From NCBI RefSeq assembly GCF_004307995.1, contig NZ_SIRE01000021.1:124001-188000 (forward strand): 64,000 nucleotides of DNA. Direction: 5' to 3'. Source of the stretch: Paenibacillus thalictri. GTDB lineage: Bacteria; Bacillota; Bacilli; Paenibacillales; NBRC-103111. The notes beneath the pieces were generated by a model. It was not told where the DNA came from, did no database searches, and was given only the letters and a program-made list of their open reading frames with translations. Each line of letters begins with the position of its first letter. Position 1 is the stretch's first letter. Below, piece after piece: positions 8,319 through 16,772 of this stretch. The translations under genes and the position numbers were made by a program.

Positions 8319-9728
8319 GTGAAGAAGATCGGGGTCAAAAAAGGGTTATCGCTTCTTATGACGGTGCTGATCGCATTTGCCGGTTTAGCCGGCTGCAGCC
8401 GCAGCAGCGGAGAAAACGCAAGCAATGCGCCCAAAGCGGCAACCGGAAGCCCGGCGGCAAGCGAACCCGCGGTTACGATCAAGTTTTGGTCATATCCGAA
8501 GTGGAACGGCATTACCGGCAAAGAACCCAACGGCACGCTTGGCGATTGGGAAGCGGATGCGGCGAAACGGTTTATGGCGCTTCATCCGAATGTGAAGATT
8601 GAGACTGAGTTCCTTAATGCCAAAGGCGGACCGGAGAAGGTCGCGATCGCCATTCAGTCCAATTCCGTGCCCGATGTGCTTGGCGATTCGGATATCCGGC
8701 TGTTCGAATATGCGCAAAAAGGACTGACGGTACCGATCGGCGACTATCTTGACGCGGATTATATCGCAGATTATCACGAGAACGTTTGGAAGCAGACGAC
8801 CATTGGCGACGGAAAACATTATTATTTGCCATGGAGCGTTTCGCCGCAAATTTTGATGGTGAATCGCACCTTGTTTAAGCAAGCCGGCGCGGACGATCTT
8901 CTGCCTAAGAACAAGGAGCGCACCTGGACGATCGAAGAGTTTGAATCCGCTATCCGAACGGTATCCTCGAAGTTGAAGGGAGTTTACGGCGTAGGGATGT
9001 TCGGCGATACGACCTCCGGCGACGCGTTTTTGCTGAACTGGATCTGGAGTTTCGGCGCCAGGACCTTTGATCCGACTTACAGCAAAATCGCGCTGAATAA
9101 CGAAAAAGGGCTGGCCGGCATGAAGTTCCTGCAAAAATTAGTCACTGACGGTTTGGCCAATCCGGGAGCCGCCGGCATCAAGCAGGCTGACGCGCTGACG
9201 TTGTTTAATCAGCAGAAGGTGCTTACCATTCAGGGAGCCACTTTGCAGTATGCCCGCACAGCCAGTGCGATGAAGCTTGGGGAATTGAATAAATTTGAAC
9301 TGTATGTCACCACACCGCCTAATGCCAAAGGCGAGCAGCCGACCTCTTTTATGACGACGTACGGATACGGCGTGTTCAAAAATACGGATGCCAACAAGCA
9401 GAAATGGGCGATCGAATTCGCCAAATTTCTCGGAAGCAAAGAAAATGCGGCGGCCGTCAAAGCTTCGGAATCGCTTTCCACGCGTAAATCGATGGACAAT
9501 ATGTACAACGACAGCGATGATGAAAACACCAAATTTGCGGCTCAAGTGACACAATACGCGGTGGACGGAGGTTTGGCATCGCCCGGCTTCAATAAACAAC
9601 GTGCGATTTTCTCCAAGCAGCTTCAGGCCATGTTCACGGGAGCCGCAACGCCTGAGCAGGCGCTGAAGAAGTTCGAGGAGGAAGCAAACAAGGCGATTGC
9701 CGAAGAAATCGCCAAGCTGAAGAAGTAA
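8319..9728 (+). CDS. Sugar-binding lipoprotein, extracellular solute-binding protein family 1
   Basis: Binding protein of a CUT1 sugar importer, 469 residues. The signal sequence ends in a lipobox (GLAGC, about residue 26). Family-1 features include KFWSYPKW at the start of the mature fold, a GDSDIRLFEY loop and a C-terminal ATPEQALKKFEEEAN helix. GTG 8319 is selected over an upstream ATG (8304) because GGGGG at 8306-8310 sits 8 bp before it. Two permeases follow; no cognate ATPase is present, so a shared MsmX-type ATPase elsewhere is inferred. A second gene at 22365 encodes a close paralogue over the whole length. Confidence 0.93.
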   Translation: MKKIGVKKGLSLLMTVLIAFAGLAGCSRSSGENASNAPKAATGSPAASEPAVTIKFWSYPKWNGITGKEPNGTLGDWEADAAKRFMALHPNVKIETEFLNAKGGPEKVAIAIQSNSVPDVLGDSDIRLFEYAQKGLTVPIGDYLDADYIADYHENVWKQTTIGDGKHYYLPWSVSPQILMVNRTLFKQAGADDLLPKNKERTWTIEEFESAIRTVSSKLKGVYGVGMFGDTTSGDAFLLNWIWSFGARTFDPTYSKIALNNEKGLAGMKFLQKLVTDGLANPGAAGIKQADALTLFNQQKVLTIQGATLQYARTASAMKLGELNKFELYVTTPPNAKGEQPTSFMTTYGYGVFKNTDANKQKWAIEFAKFLGSKENAAAVKASESLSTRKSMDNMYNDSDDENTKFAAQVTQYAVDGGLASPGFNKQRAIFSKQLQAMFTGAATPEQALKKFEEEANKAIAEEIAKLKK

Positions 9729-9779
9729 CATGAGCCAGCCTGCGCCTTAAGCATCCATAGACCGAGCGGCGCGGAATCG

Positions 9780-9801
9780 GAAACGAAACCGGTTTCGCTT
9801 C
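9780..9801 (+). promoter_or_regulatory. Intercistronic hairpin between binding protein and permease genes
   Basis: GAAACGAAACC followed directly by GGTTTCGCTTC can fold into a stem with one mismatch and a tight CCGG loop. No T-run follows, so it is unlikely to be a full terminator. Such hairpins after a binding-protein gene often stabilise the upstream mRNA segment and give higher expression of the binding protein than of the permeases; here that role is inferred. Confidence 0.45.
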
Positions 9802-9825
9802 GCTCACCCAGAGGTGACCGATCAA

Positions 9826-10707
9826 TTGACGATGTGGTGGAAACAATGGAAGCGGAACGTTCCCGGTTATTTGTTTATCGGGCCTTCGCTGATTCTCTTT
9901 CTTGTTTTTCTTGCTTACCCGGCCGTCGAAGCCGTCAGAATCAGTTTCTACAGGCTGACGATGTCGGAAAACGAATTTATCGGGTGGGATAATTTTCGCA
10001 AGCTGTTCCAAGACGATACGTTTCTTATGGCCTTTGGCAATACGTTCAAATATGTGCTGTATATTGTTCCGGTCTGCGTGGCCTTCTCTATTCTGATCGC
10101 CGTGCTGATTCACAGCATGAGCGAGAGGTGGGCGGCCTTCTACCGCGGCGTCTTCTACATCCCTGTGGTCGCTTCCGTAGTATCGATTTCGCTGGTATGG
10201 GCTGCCGCTTTCGAGCCGGTCATCGGCATTCTCAATTATTTTTTGTCGGTGCTTCACATGGCGCCGGTGACATGGCTGGCCGATCCGAATACCGCATTTT
10301 TCAGCTTGGTCTTCATCATTATTTCGTGGAGTGTCGGACAGCCGATCATTTTGTATTCCGCTGCGCTTGGCGGAATCTCCTCCGAATATTACGAAGCCGC
10401 CTCGATGGACGGGGCGGGACGTTTACGCAAATTTGTGAACATCACATGGCCGCTCGTGAAACCGACAACGCTGTACATTTTGGTCATTACAACGATCCAT
10501 GCGTTCCAGACGTTTGCCGTGATCAACCTGTTAACCAAAGGCGGGCCTTACGGCACAACGACCTCCGTCATTTACGAGCTGTATCAGCATGCGTTTGTGT
10601 ACACCGACTTTGGTTACGCCTCCGCGATGGGCACCGTGCTTTTTGTTCTCATCGGCATCGTCTCGTATTTCCAATTCAGGTTCATGACAGCCAAGATCGA
10701 GTTCTAA
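9826..10707 (+). CDS. Sugar ABC transporter permease, MalF/UgpA type
   Basis: First CUT1 permease, 293 residues, six predicted membrane segments (for example YLFIGPSLILFLVFLAYPAV near the N-terminus). The EAA loop is visible near residue 190 (YYEAASMDGAGRLRKFVNIT). The start is taken as TTG 9826 because AGAGGTGA lies 8 bp upstream; a GTG at 9814 would sit inside that ribosome site. It is transcribed with the preceding binding protein and the following MalG-type permease. Substrate specificity cannot be read from the permease. Confidence 0.9.
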   Translation: MTMWWKQWKRNVPGYLFIGPSLILFLVFLAYPAVEAVRISFYRLTMSENEFIGWDNFRKLFQDDTFLMAFGNTFKYVLYIVPVCVAFSILIAVLIHSMSERWAAFYRGVFYIPVVASVVSISLVWAAAFEPVIGILNYFLSVLHMAPVTWLADPNTAFFSLVFIIISWSVGQPIILYSAALGGISSEYYEAASMDGAGRLRKFVNITWPLVKPTTLYILVITTIHAFQTFAVINLLTKGGPYGTTTSVIYELYQHAFVYTDFGYASAMGTVLFVLIGIVSYFQFRFMTAKIEF

Positions 10708-10723
10708 GAGGAGGTGATCGGAT

Positions 10724-11575
10724 ATGGGGATCAAAATAACAGGCAAACGAAACGGCACGGATGTATTTCTATGGCTTGCGGCTCGAATCTTCCTGCTGCT
10801 TTGCGCAGTTGTCTGGTTATTTCCTTTCTATTGGGGCATTACCGGATCATTCAAAACGGAGCAGGCATGGTTTGCCATTCCGCCGCAGCTGTTTCCGCAC
10901 GACATGTCGTTTCACAACTATGTGGAGCTGTTTGGCAAAACAAAGATGGACCGCTGGTTTCTGAACAGCTTGGTCGTTTCGCTTGGCACAATGACGCTGG
11001 TATGCGCGCTTAGCTGTATGGCGGGTTATGCCTTCGCCAAGCTGGAGTTTCGGGGAAGGAACGCAATATTTTACTTTATGATTTCGATGATGATGCTGCC
11101 CAAGTATGTACTGCTTGTTCCACTGTTCCGCTTAATCCGCGACTTGGGCTGGTTCGACACATACATGGGTTTGATCGTACCGGAGGCGGCAGTACCGTTT
11201 GGCATATTTCTGATCCGGCAGTTTATGGCGGGCATACCGAAGGAGCTGATGGAATCGGCGAGGCTCGACGGCTGCAACGAATGGTCGGCGTTCTGGAGAA
11301 TCGTTATCCCGCTTTCCGCTCCGGCCATCGCGGCCCTCGCCATCTTTGAGTTTGTGAAGTCATGGAACGACTACGTCTGGCAGCTGATTATTATCAGCTC
11401 GGATGCCATGAAGACGATGCCGCTTGGCGTGGCCGGGCTGCAGCAGGAAAATATGGTCCAATACGGAAAAATGCTGGCTGGAGCGACATTATCCGCGCTT
11501 CCGATGATTCTGGTATTTATCGCTTTTCAGAAATTTTTCACGCGGGGCATCACGGTAGGCGCGGTCAAAGGGTAG
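10724..11575 (+). CDS. Sugar ABC transporter permease, MalG/UgpE type
   Basis: Second CUT1 permease, 283 residues. The membrane domain contains the EAA loop (PKELMESARLDGCNEWSAFW, near 180-200) and ends with the family hallmark FFTRGITVGAVKG. A strong GAGGAGGTGA precedes the ATG. It follows the MalF-type gene by 16 bp. The same C-terminal hallmark appears in a decayed remnant near 36,100, showing that another permease gene of the same broad CUT1 class once existed in the region. Confidence 0.93.
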   Translation: MGIKITGKRNGTDVFLWLAARIFLLLCAVVWLFPFYWGITGSFKTEQAWFAIPPQLFPHDMSFHNYVELFGKTKMDRWFLNSLVVSLGTMTLVCALSCMAGYAFAKLEFRGRNAIFYFMISMMMLPKYVLLVPLFRLIRDLGWFDTYMGLIVPEAAVPFGIFLIRQFMAGIPKELMESARLDGCNEWSAFWRIVIPLSAPAIAALAIFEFVKSWNDYVWQLIIISSDAMKTMPLGVAGLQQENMVQYGKMLAGATLSALPMILVFIAFQKFFTRGITVGAVKG

Positions 11576-11612
11576 AAGTCGCGGAATCGCACAACAAATA
11601 AAGGAGAACGAC

Positions 11613-13721
11613 ATGACGCCAATTCATTCAGTAACGGCAACTTACGATGTTGCCGTATTCGGCTCCACGCCATGCAGTATTGCCGCAGCGCTTGCCGCAG
11701 CGGGTTTCGGCCGGAAGGTAGCTTTGATATGCGGGGGCTTGCATTTGGGAGGCATGATGTCGAGTGGCCTCAGCATTACGGATTTGCGGTTTACCCATGC
11801 CTTCGGAGGCATTTTCCGGGCATTCGCGGACAAGGTGCTTGACTACTATACCGAACGTTACGGAAGTGATTCCCAGCAGGTGAAAGATTGCAATGGCGGT
11901 ATCTGGTTCGAACCGCACGTCGCCGAGACGGTATTTGAGCAAATGTTGTCCGAGTTCAGTTCCATTGACATCTTCCGGGACTTTCGGTTGTCGGAGGCTC
12001 TAACGGAAGGCGGCTCGCTAAAGGAAATCCGCTGCGTTCACCGCGCGTCAGGTGAAACGCAGGCCTTTCGTGCCGGCGTTTTTATCGACGGCAGCTACGA
12101 GGGGGATTTGGCCGCGGCGGCCGGGGTGAAATACCGTGTCGGCCGTGAAGGGCGGGAGGCGTACCGTGAGCCGTATGCCGGATTTATTTTTCTCAAAAAT
12201 CCCGGCTTGCAGGTGCTTGAAGGCAGCACGGGGATCGGGGACAACTTGATTCAGGCTTATAACTACAGGTTGTGTCTGACAAACCGGCCCGATGTTCGTG
12301 TCGCGCCGCAGAAGCCTGACGCATACGACCGCGAGGAATATGTGCCGCTTATTGCCTTGGTTCGCGACGGGGACGTAAAGCAATTTAATGACGTGATCCG
12401 TCTTGCCCCGATTCCAAACGGCAAGTTCAACGGCAACAACCGCTTGATCCCGGTCAGCCTCGATTTGCCGGAAGCCAACACGCGATACCCTGAAGCGGAC
12501 GAAGAGGGCCGGGCCGCGATCATTGCACGATACAGATCGTATATGACGGGGCTGCTGTGGTTTCTGCAGCATGATGCCGAACTGCCTGCCGCGTTCCGCG
12601 AGGAAGCGGTAACCTGGGGATTCTGCAGCGACGAATTCGCGGGCAACGGCCATGTGCCCTATGAGCTTTATGTCCGGGAAGCGCGGCGGATCGTCGGCAA
12701 AAAAACATTCACATCGCTTGACGCGTTCCTCGCGCCCGGCAGTGAACGGACTCCGATTCATGACGATTCGGTCGCCGTGGGAGATTACCATGTCGATTCC
12801 CATATCGTACAGCGGAAACAGCCGGGCTGGCCGCAAATCGAAGGCCATGTGTATTTGCGTCCGATCTCCAGGCCTGCCCATATCCCGTACGGGGTCATCG
12901 TGCCTGAGGGAATCGAAGATCTGCTTGTTCCCGGCGCGCTGTCGGCAACGCATCTCGGCTTCAGCGTGCTGCGCATGGAGCCGCCTTGGATGGCGCTGGG
13001 CCAAGCGGCCGGGACGGCCGCGCATCTGGCGCTGCAGCAGGGAACGCCGCCGTCCGCCATCGAGGTGAAGCGGCTGCAGCAGCTGCTGCTGGATAGCGGA
13101 CAAGTGATCAGCTTTTTCTACGACGTTCCCGGTCCCGACCCGGTCTGGTGGGCGCTCAATTTGCCGGGAGAGCGGACGAGGCTAGACAGCAACGCTGAAA
13201 TCCGGCCGCCGGCGAGCTGCAACAAAGGGCTTCAATACTTTTGTACCAAAGGTTTTTTCTCCACTTATCATGCCCGCCCGTACGATCCGGTTACCCGTTC
13301 CGAAGCGGCACGCTGGCTTTACGCTTATCTTGACATGGAAAACCCGGAATGGAAGACGGGGGATAACGGGGAACAGTGGTTTGACGACATGGACGAAAGC
13401 CATCCGGACGCCGAAATGGCGGGCCGGCTTAGGGCGGCGGGAATTATCGAGCCGTGGCTGCAATCATCCGGATTTTATCCGGGCGCGGCGCTTTCCAGGA
13501 AAGACGTTTGGCGCTGGATCGCAAAGACGGCGGCTTATTTGCAGGGCGCCGGGCCGGGTGGCGATAAAACGGATCCGGCTGCGGAGGAATGGATGCGGCG
13601 CATTGAAGCACGACATCTTCCGCTCAGATGGAGGAAAGATTGGGGTTTAAACGATTTGTTTTATGCGACAAGAGAGGAATTTTGCGAGCTGCTTTACAAC
13701 ATTCATATGGCGGATGAATAA
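11613..13721 (+). CDS. FAD-dependent oxidoreductase (FAD_oxidored) with C-terminal SLH-like repeats
   Basis: Flavoprotein of 702 residues. The N-terminal dinucleotide fold begins YDVAVFGSTPCSIAAALAAA, a variant of the GxGxxG motif, and the LHLGGMMSSGLS segment is typical of the FAD_oxidored family found with polysaccharide-use genes. From about residue 525 the protein departs from that fold: three segments resemble SLH repeats, with PYDPVTRSEAARWLY, then WFDDMDESHP...GII...FYPGAALSRKDVW, then a third ending YATREEFCELLYNI. No signal peptide is present, so the SLH-like part is not obviously for surface attachment. AAAGGAGAA precedes the ATG. It sits in the sugar operon; the electron acceptor and substrate are unknown. 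Confidence 0.85.
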   Translation: MTPIHSVTATYDVAVFGSTPCSIAAALAAAGFGRKVALICGGLHLGGMMSSGLSITDLRFTHAFGGIFRAFADKVLDYYTERYGSDSQQVKDCNGGIWFEPHVAETVFEQMLSEFSSIDIFRDFRLSEALTEGGSLKEIRCVHRASGETQAFRAGVFIDGSYEGDLAAAAGVKYRVGREGREAYREPYAGFIFLKNPGLQVLEGSTGIGDNLIQAYNYRLCLTNRPDVRVAPQKPDAYDREEYVPLIALVRDGDVKQFNDVIRLAPIPNGKFNGNNRLIPVSLDLPEANTRYPEADEEGRAAIIARYRSYMTGLLWFLQHDAELPAAFREEAVTWGFCSDEFAGNGHVPYELYVREARRIVGKKTFTSLDAFLAPGSERTPIHDDSVAVGDYHVDSHIVQRKQPGWPQIEGHVYLRPISRPAHIPYGVIVPEGIEDLLVPGALSATHLGFSVLRMEPPWMALGQAAGTAAHLALQQGTPPSAIEVKRLQQLLLDSGQVISFFYDVPGPDPVWWALNLPGERTRLDSNAEIRPPASCNKGLQYFCTKGFFSTYHARPYDPVTRSEAARWLYAYLDMENPEWKTGDNGEQWFDDMDESHPDAEMAGRLRAAGIIEPWLQSSGFYPGAALSRKDVWRWIAKTAAYLQGAGPGGDKTDPAAEEWMRRIEARHLPLRWRKDWGLNDLFYATREEFCELLYNIHMADE

Positions 13722-13756
13722 AGGTCCGGCCGGCGAAAACGATAGGAGCGTAAGAG

Positions 13757-15139
13757 ATGCTTAAACAATACGGATATGATGTGGTCGTTGTCGGCGGTGG
13801 AGCAACCGGCATCGTGGCGGCCATGGCAAGCGCCAGAGCCGGAGCAAAAACGGCGATCGTCGAATACAACGGTTTTGTAGGCGGAAACGTCATTCCAGGG
13901 CTGCCGCTGCTCGGATTCCACAACAATAGCGGCCAATTGATCGTCAAGGGGATCGCTTACGAAATTGCCCGAAAACTTCAGGAGATGGGTGCGGCGACAT
14001 CGTTTTACATGGATCCGATCACAAGTGATGTGCTTGGCGTCGATCCGCATTGGTTCAAATATTTGGTCACGAAAATGCTGCGTGACGACGGCGTGGATTT
14101 TTTCCTGCACAGCATGCTGACGGATACTGTCGTGGAAGACGGCCAAGCGAAAGGCGTGGTTATCCAGAACAAAGAAGGGACGCAGCTTCTTGCAGCCAAG
14201 CTTGTCATCGATTGCAGCGGAGACGGCGATGCGGCTGTCAGGGCGGGGGCTGATTATGTTTACGGCCGCCGTTCGGACAATAAAACGCAGGTGTCCTCGC
14301 TTGTTTTCCGGGTTGGCCAGATCGACTTTGCGCCGCTGGTGAAGTTTTTCCGGGAGCATCCGACGCAGATCCGGCCTTGGGACATGAGCGAAGAAGTGGT
14401 TTCGAACTTGCTGGATCAGATGGACGAAGCCGAGGTGTTTGTGCTTGGCGGTTTCCAGCAGTACATCGAGCAAGCGATTGCCGATGGCGTCGATTTTCCG
14501 CGGGCGAATCTGGTCGGCGTGTGTATTCCGAAATTTAATCAAATGATTGTTGTCTCCAGCAGGGTGGAAAATGTCAATCCGAACGACAACCGCAGCTATT
14601 CAAACGGAGAAGTGACCGGCCTGCTGCAGATGAAGGAAGTTTTCGATTTTCTGAAAACGTACGCGCCCGGCTTCGAGCAGGTGCAGCTTCTGGATACAGC
14701 TCATCAGATCGGCATTCGGGAAAGCCGCCATATTGTGGGCGACTATTTGCTGACTGGCGAAGATTTGACGACGGGCCGGTTTTTCGACGATGTCATCTGT
14801 TTGGGCGGATACCATATGGACATTCATATCCCGGGCCAATCGAAAACGATTGCGTCAACGAAGGTGGGCACTTACGAAATCCCGTTTTCCTGCCTGCTTC
14901 CCAAAGGGCTTGACGGCATGATTGTTGCGGGTAGGCCGATTTCGGCCACACATGAAGCGATGTCTTCGACCCGGGTGATTCCGATTCAGATGGCTCAAGC
15001 GGAGGCCGCAGGCACAGCGGCAGCGATGTGTGTTGAGCAGGGAATATCCGTACGTAATCTTGATATCGCCGAGCTGCAGAAGCGGCTGATTTCGTTAGGG
15101 GCGGAGCTGGGGCAAGGCATTGGCAGAAGAACATTCTGA
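13757..15139 (+). CDS. FAD-dependent oxidoreductase, FAD_oxidored family
   Basis: Second flavoprotein of the operon, 460 residues, a compact member without the C-terminal extension of its neighbour. The Rossmann motif is YDVVVVGGGATGIVAAMASA, followed by EYNGFVGGNVIPGLPLLG, a flavin-contacting loop of this family. A second conserved block, DCSGDGDAAVRAGADYVYG, lies near residue 155, and the C-terminal GMIVAGRPISATHEAMSSTR loop closes the FAD site. Its pairing with another FAD_oxidored protein and an HpcH/HpaI aldolase suggests oxidation of a sugar or sugar acid before retro-aldol cleavage. This role is inferred from context only. Confidence 0.87.
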   Translation: MLKQYGYDVVVVGGGATGIVAAMASARAGAKTAIVEYNGFVGGNVIPGLPLLGFHNNSGQLIVKGIAYEIARKLQEMGAATSFYMDPITSDVLGVDPHWFKYLVTKMLRDDGVDFFLHSMLTDTVVEDGQAKGVVIQNKEGTQLLAAKLVIDCSGDGDAAVRAGADYVYGRRSDNKTQVSSLVFRVGQIDFAPLVKFFREHPTQIRPWDMSEEVVSNLLDQMDEAEVFVLGGFQQYIEQAIADGVDFPRANLVGVCIPKFNQMIVVSSRVENVNPNDNRSYSNGEVTGLLQMKEVFDFLKTYAPGFEQVQLLDTAHQIGIRESRHIVGDYLLTGEDLTTGRFFDDVICLGGYHMDIHIPGQSKTIASTKVGTYEIPFSCLLPKGLDGMIVAGRPISATHEAMSSTRVIPIQMAQAEAAGTAAAMCVEQGISVRNLDIAELQKRLISLGAELGQGIGRRTF

Positions 15140-15159
15140 ACGGGGAGGTGGGACCGGCT

Positions 15160-15939
15160 ATGTATCCCAACCGGTTACAACAAAAGCTGCGTAGCGGGGA
15201 GGTGGCGTTTGGCGCGGCGATTCAGATTGACTCTCCGTGGCTTGTGGAAATATGCGGTTTGGCCGGGTTCGATTACGTCCTGCTGGACGGGGAGCACGGA
15301 TTTGCGGCCTATCATATGCCGCAGCTGATTGTTGCCGCCAATGCATCCGGGATCACGCCGATCGTGCGGGTGCCGAATCACGACCGCGGGTTGATTTTGC
15401 CGGCGCTTGACGCCGGCGCCGGGGGCGTGCATGTCCCGATGGTCAATGACGCGGCGCAGGCCAAAGCGCTTGTGCACGAGATGAAATACGCGCCGCTGGG
15501 CGAACGCGGTTTCTCGCTGGCGACACGCGCATCGGGTTACGGCTCGCTGACGCAGGACGAACACGTCAGACGCGCAAACGAGGAGGCGCTCTGCATCGTC
15601 ACGCTCGAAACGGCGGAAGCTATCGCCAACGCCGCGGAGATCGCCGGCATACCGGGCATTGATCTTATTTTTATCGGCCGCGACGATCTGACGGAATCGC
15701 TGGGCGCCGCAGACCGCGGAGCACCCGAAGTCCGCGAGGCGATCCGGCGGACGGTGGAGCAGGCGGGCGGCAGAGTGGCGGTCGGAACAACCGCCTTCTC
15801 GGAAGAAGACGCCAAGCTGATGATTGAAACCGGAGTCCGCTTCCTGCTCACCGGGACAACAAGGACGATCCGTCAGGCGCTGGCGGATTCTTGCGCGGCC
15901 CTGCAGAGCGGAGCGGCGAAAGCTCAGAGGTTGGATTAG
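15160..15939 (+). CDS. HpcH/HpaI-type class II aldolase
   Basis: Metal-dependent aldolase of 259 residues, family of 2-keto-3-deoxy-L-rhamnonate and 4-hydroxy-2-oxoheptanedioate aldolases. Visible hallmarks are FDYVLLDGEHG near residue 40, the Arg-containing PIVRVPNHDR, the GAGGVHVPMVN segment and a C-terminal FLLTGTTRTIRQAL helix. GGGGAGGTG sits 9 bp before ATG 15160; a GTG 12 bp upstream would lie inside the ribosome site. It is the last plus-strand gene of the sugar operon and its stop overlaps the stop of the convergent response-regulator gene by three bases. It likely releases pyruvate from a keto-deoxy sugar acid. Confidence 0.9.
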   Translation: MYPNRLQQKLRSGEVAFGAAIQIDSPWLVEICGLAGFDYVLLDGEHGFAAYHMPQLIVAANASGITPIVRVPNHDRGLILPALDAGAGGVHVPMVNDAAQAKALVHEMKYAPLGERGFSLATRASGYGSLTQDEHVRRANEEALCIVTLETAEAIANAAEIAGIPGIDLIFIGRDDLTESLGAADRGAPEVREAIRRTVEQAGGRVAVGTTAFSEEDAKLMIETGVRFLLTGTTRTIRQALADSCAALQSGAAKAQRLD

Positions 15940-16712
15940 AGACGATTGCGCAGCACTTGGTTGACGTATTCATTGGGTGTCATTCCCGTCCGGGCTTTGA
16001 ACACCCGGTCGAAATAGGTGATATTGCTGTAGCCGACCATGTAGGCGATCTCGTAGATTTTGTAGCCGCCTTGCTCCAGCATTTTTTTCGCCAATTCCGT
16101 ACGTACGCCGTTCAGCAGGTGGACGAAGTTGACGCCAAGCGTCTTCTTGAACAGCAAGCTGACATAGGTGGGCGTTACGCGGAATGTTTCAGACAAATCG
16201 CTTAACTTCAAGTTTTTCATATAATTCATGCCAATATAACGCAACATTTCAATCATGACGGGATGAGATACCTCTTGGCGGGCAATCATCCCGTCGATCA
16301 ATTCCATTCCCATGGTTGGCGTCAAATCGGCTTCTGCGGACGCGGATGTTACTTGTCTATCGAACAACTCCTGCAAGGCGTTTTCATCCAGCGGCTTCAG
16401 CAGGAAATCGGCGACTCCGTAACGCAGCGCCTGCTGCGCATATTCAAATTCGGAATGTGCCGTAACAATGACCGATTTTGTTTGTGGCGCACGTTTGCTC
16501 TCATAAAGCCTCTGCACCAGCTGAAGTCCGTTCATGACAGGCATCCGAATGTCGATGAAAGCGAAATCGGGCTGCAAGAGCTCGATTTTTTGCAAACCGT
16601 CCTGCCCGTTCCGCGCTTCAGCCACGACACTGATGTCCATATCCAATTGCTCCAGCAAATACATCAACCCTTTGCGGATCGTATCTTCGTCATCCACCAG
16701 GACGATTCTCAT
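15936..16712 (-). CDS. Response regulator with AraC-type DNA-binding domain (YesN-like, short form)
   Basis: Receiver domain in residues 1-120 (IVLVDDEDTIRKG, phospho-acceptor Asp in FAFIDIRMPVMNG, VTAHSEFEY, conserved Lys in DFLLKPLD) and two AraC helix-turn-helix motifs at the C-terminus (LSDLSETFRVTPTYVSLLFK and IAYMVGYSNITYFDRVFKAR). At about 258 residues it lacks the long middle region of typical YesN proteins. Several in-frame ATGs exist (16739, 16724, 16721, 16712); the GGAGG site is 12 bp before 16712 but abuts the others, so 16712 is preferred with reservations. The upstream partner kinase is encoded on the same strand. It probably controls the neighbouring sugar-uptake genes. Confidence 0.9.
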   Translation of the reverse strand: MRIVLVDDEDTIRKGLMYLLEQLDMDISVVAEARNGQDGLQKIELLQPDFAFIDIRMPVMNGLQLVQRLYESKRAPQTKSVIVTAHSEFEYAQQALRYGVADFLLKPLDENALQELFDRQVTSASAEADLTPTMGMELIDGMIARQEVSHPVMIEMLRYIGMNYMKNLKLSDLSETFRVTPTYVSLLFKKTLGVNFVHLLNGVRTELAKKMLEQGGYKIYEIAYMVGYSNITYFDRVFKARTGMTPNEYVNQVLRNRL

Positions 16713-16772
16713 TGTGTTCATCATCCTCCAAGTAGTCACACCAGTTTGTTCACCGGTCTTTAACCCTGACCA

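Noticed and set aside
12048..13103. Minus-strand frame of 351 codons opposite the FAD oxidoreductase
   Set aside because: No ribosome site, no recognisable domain, composition typical of an antisense frame.
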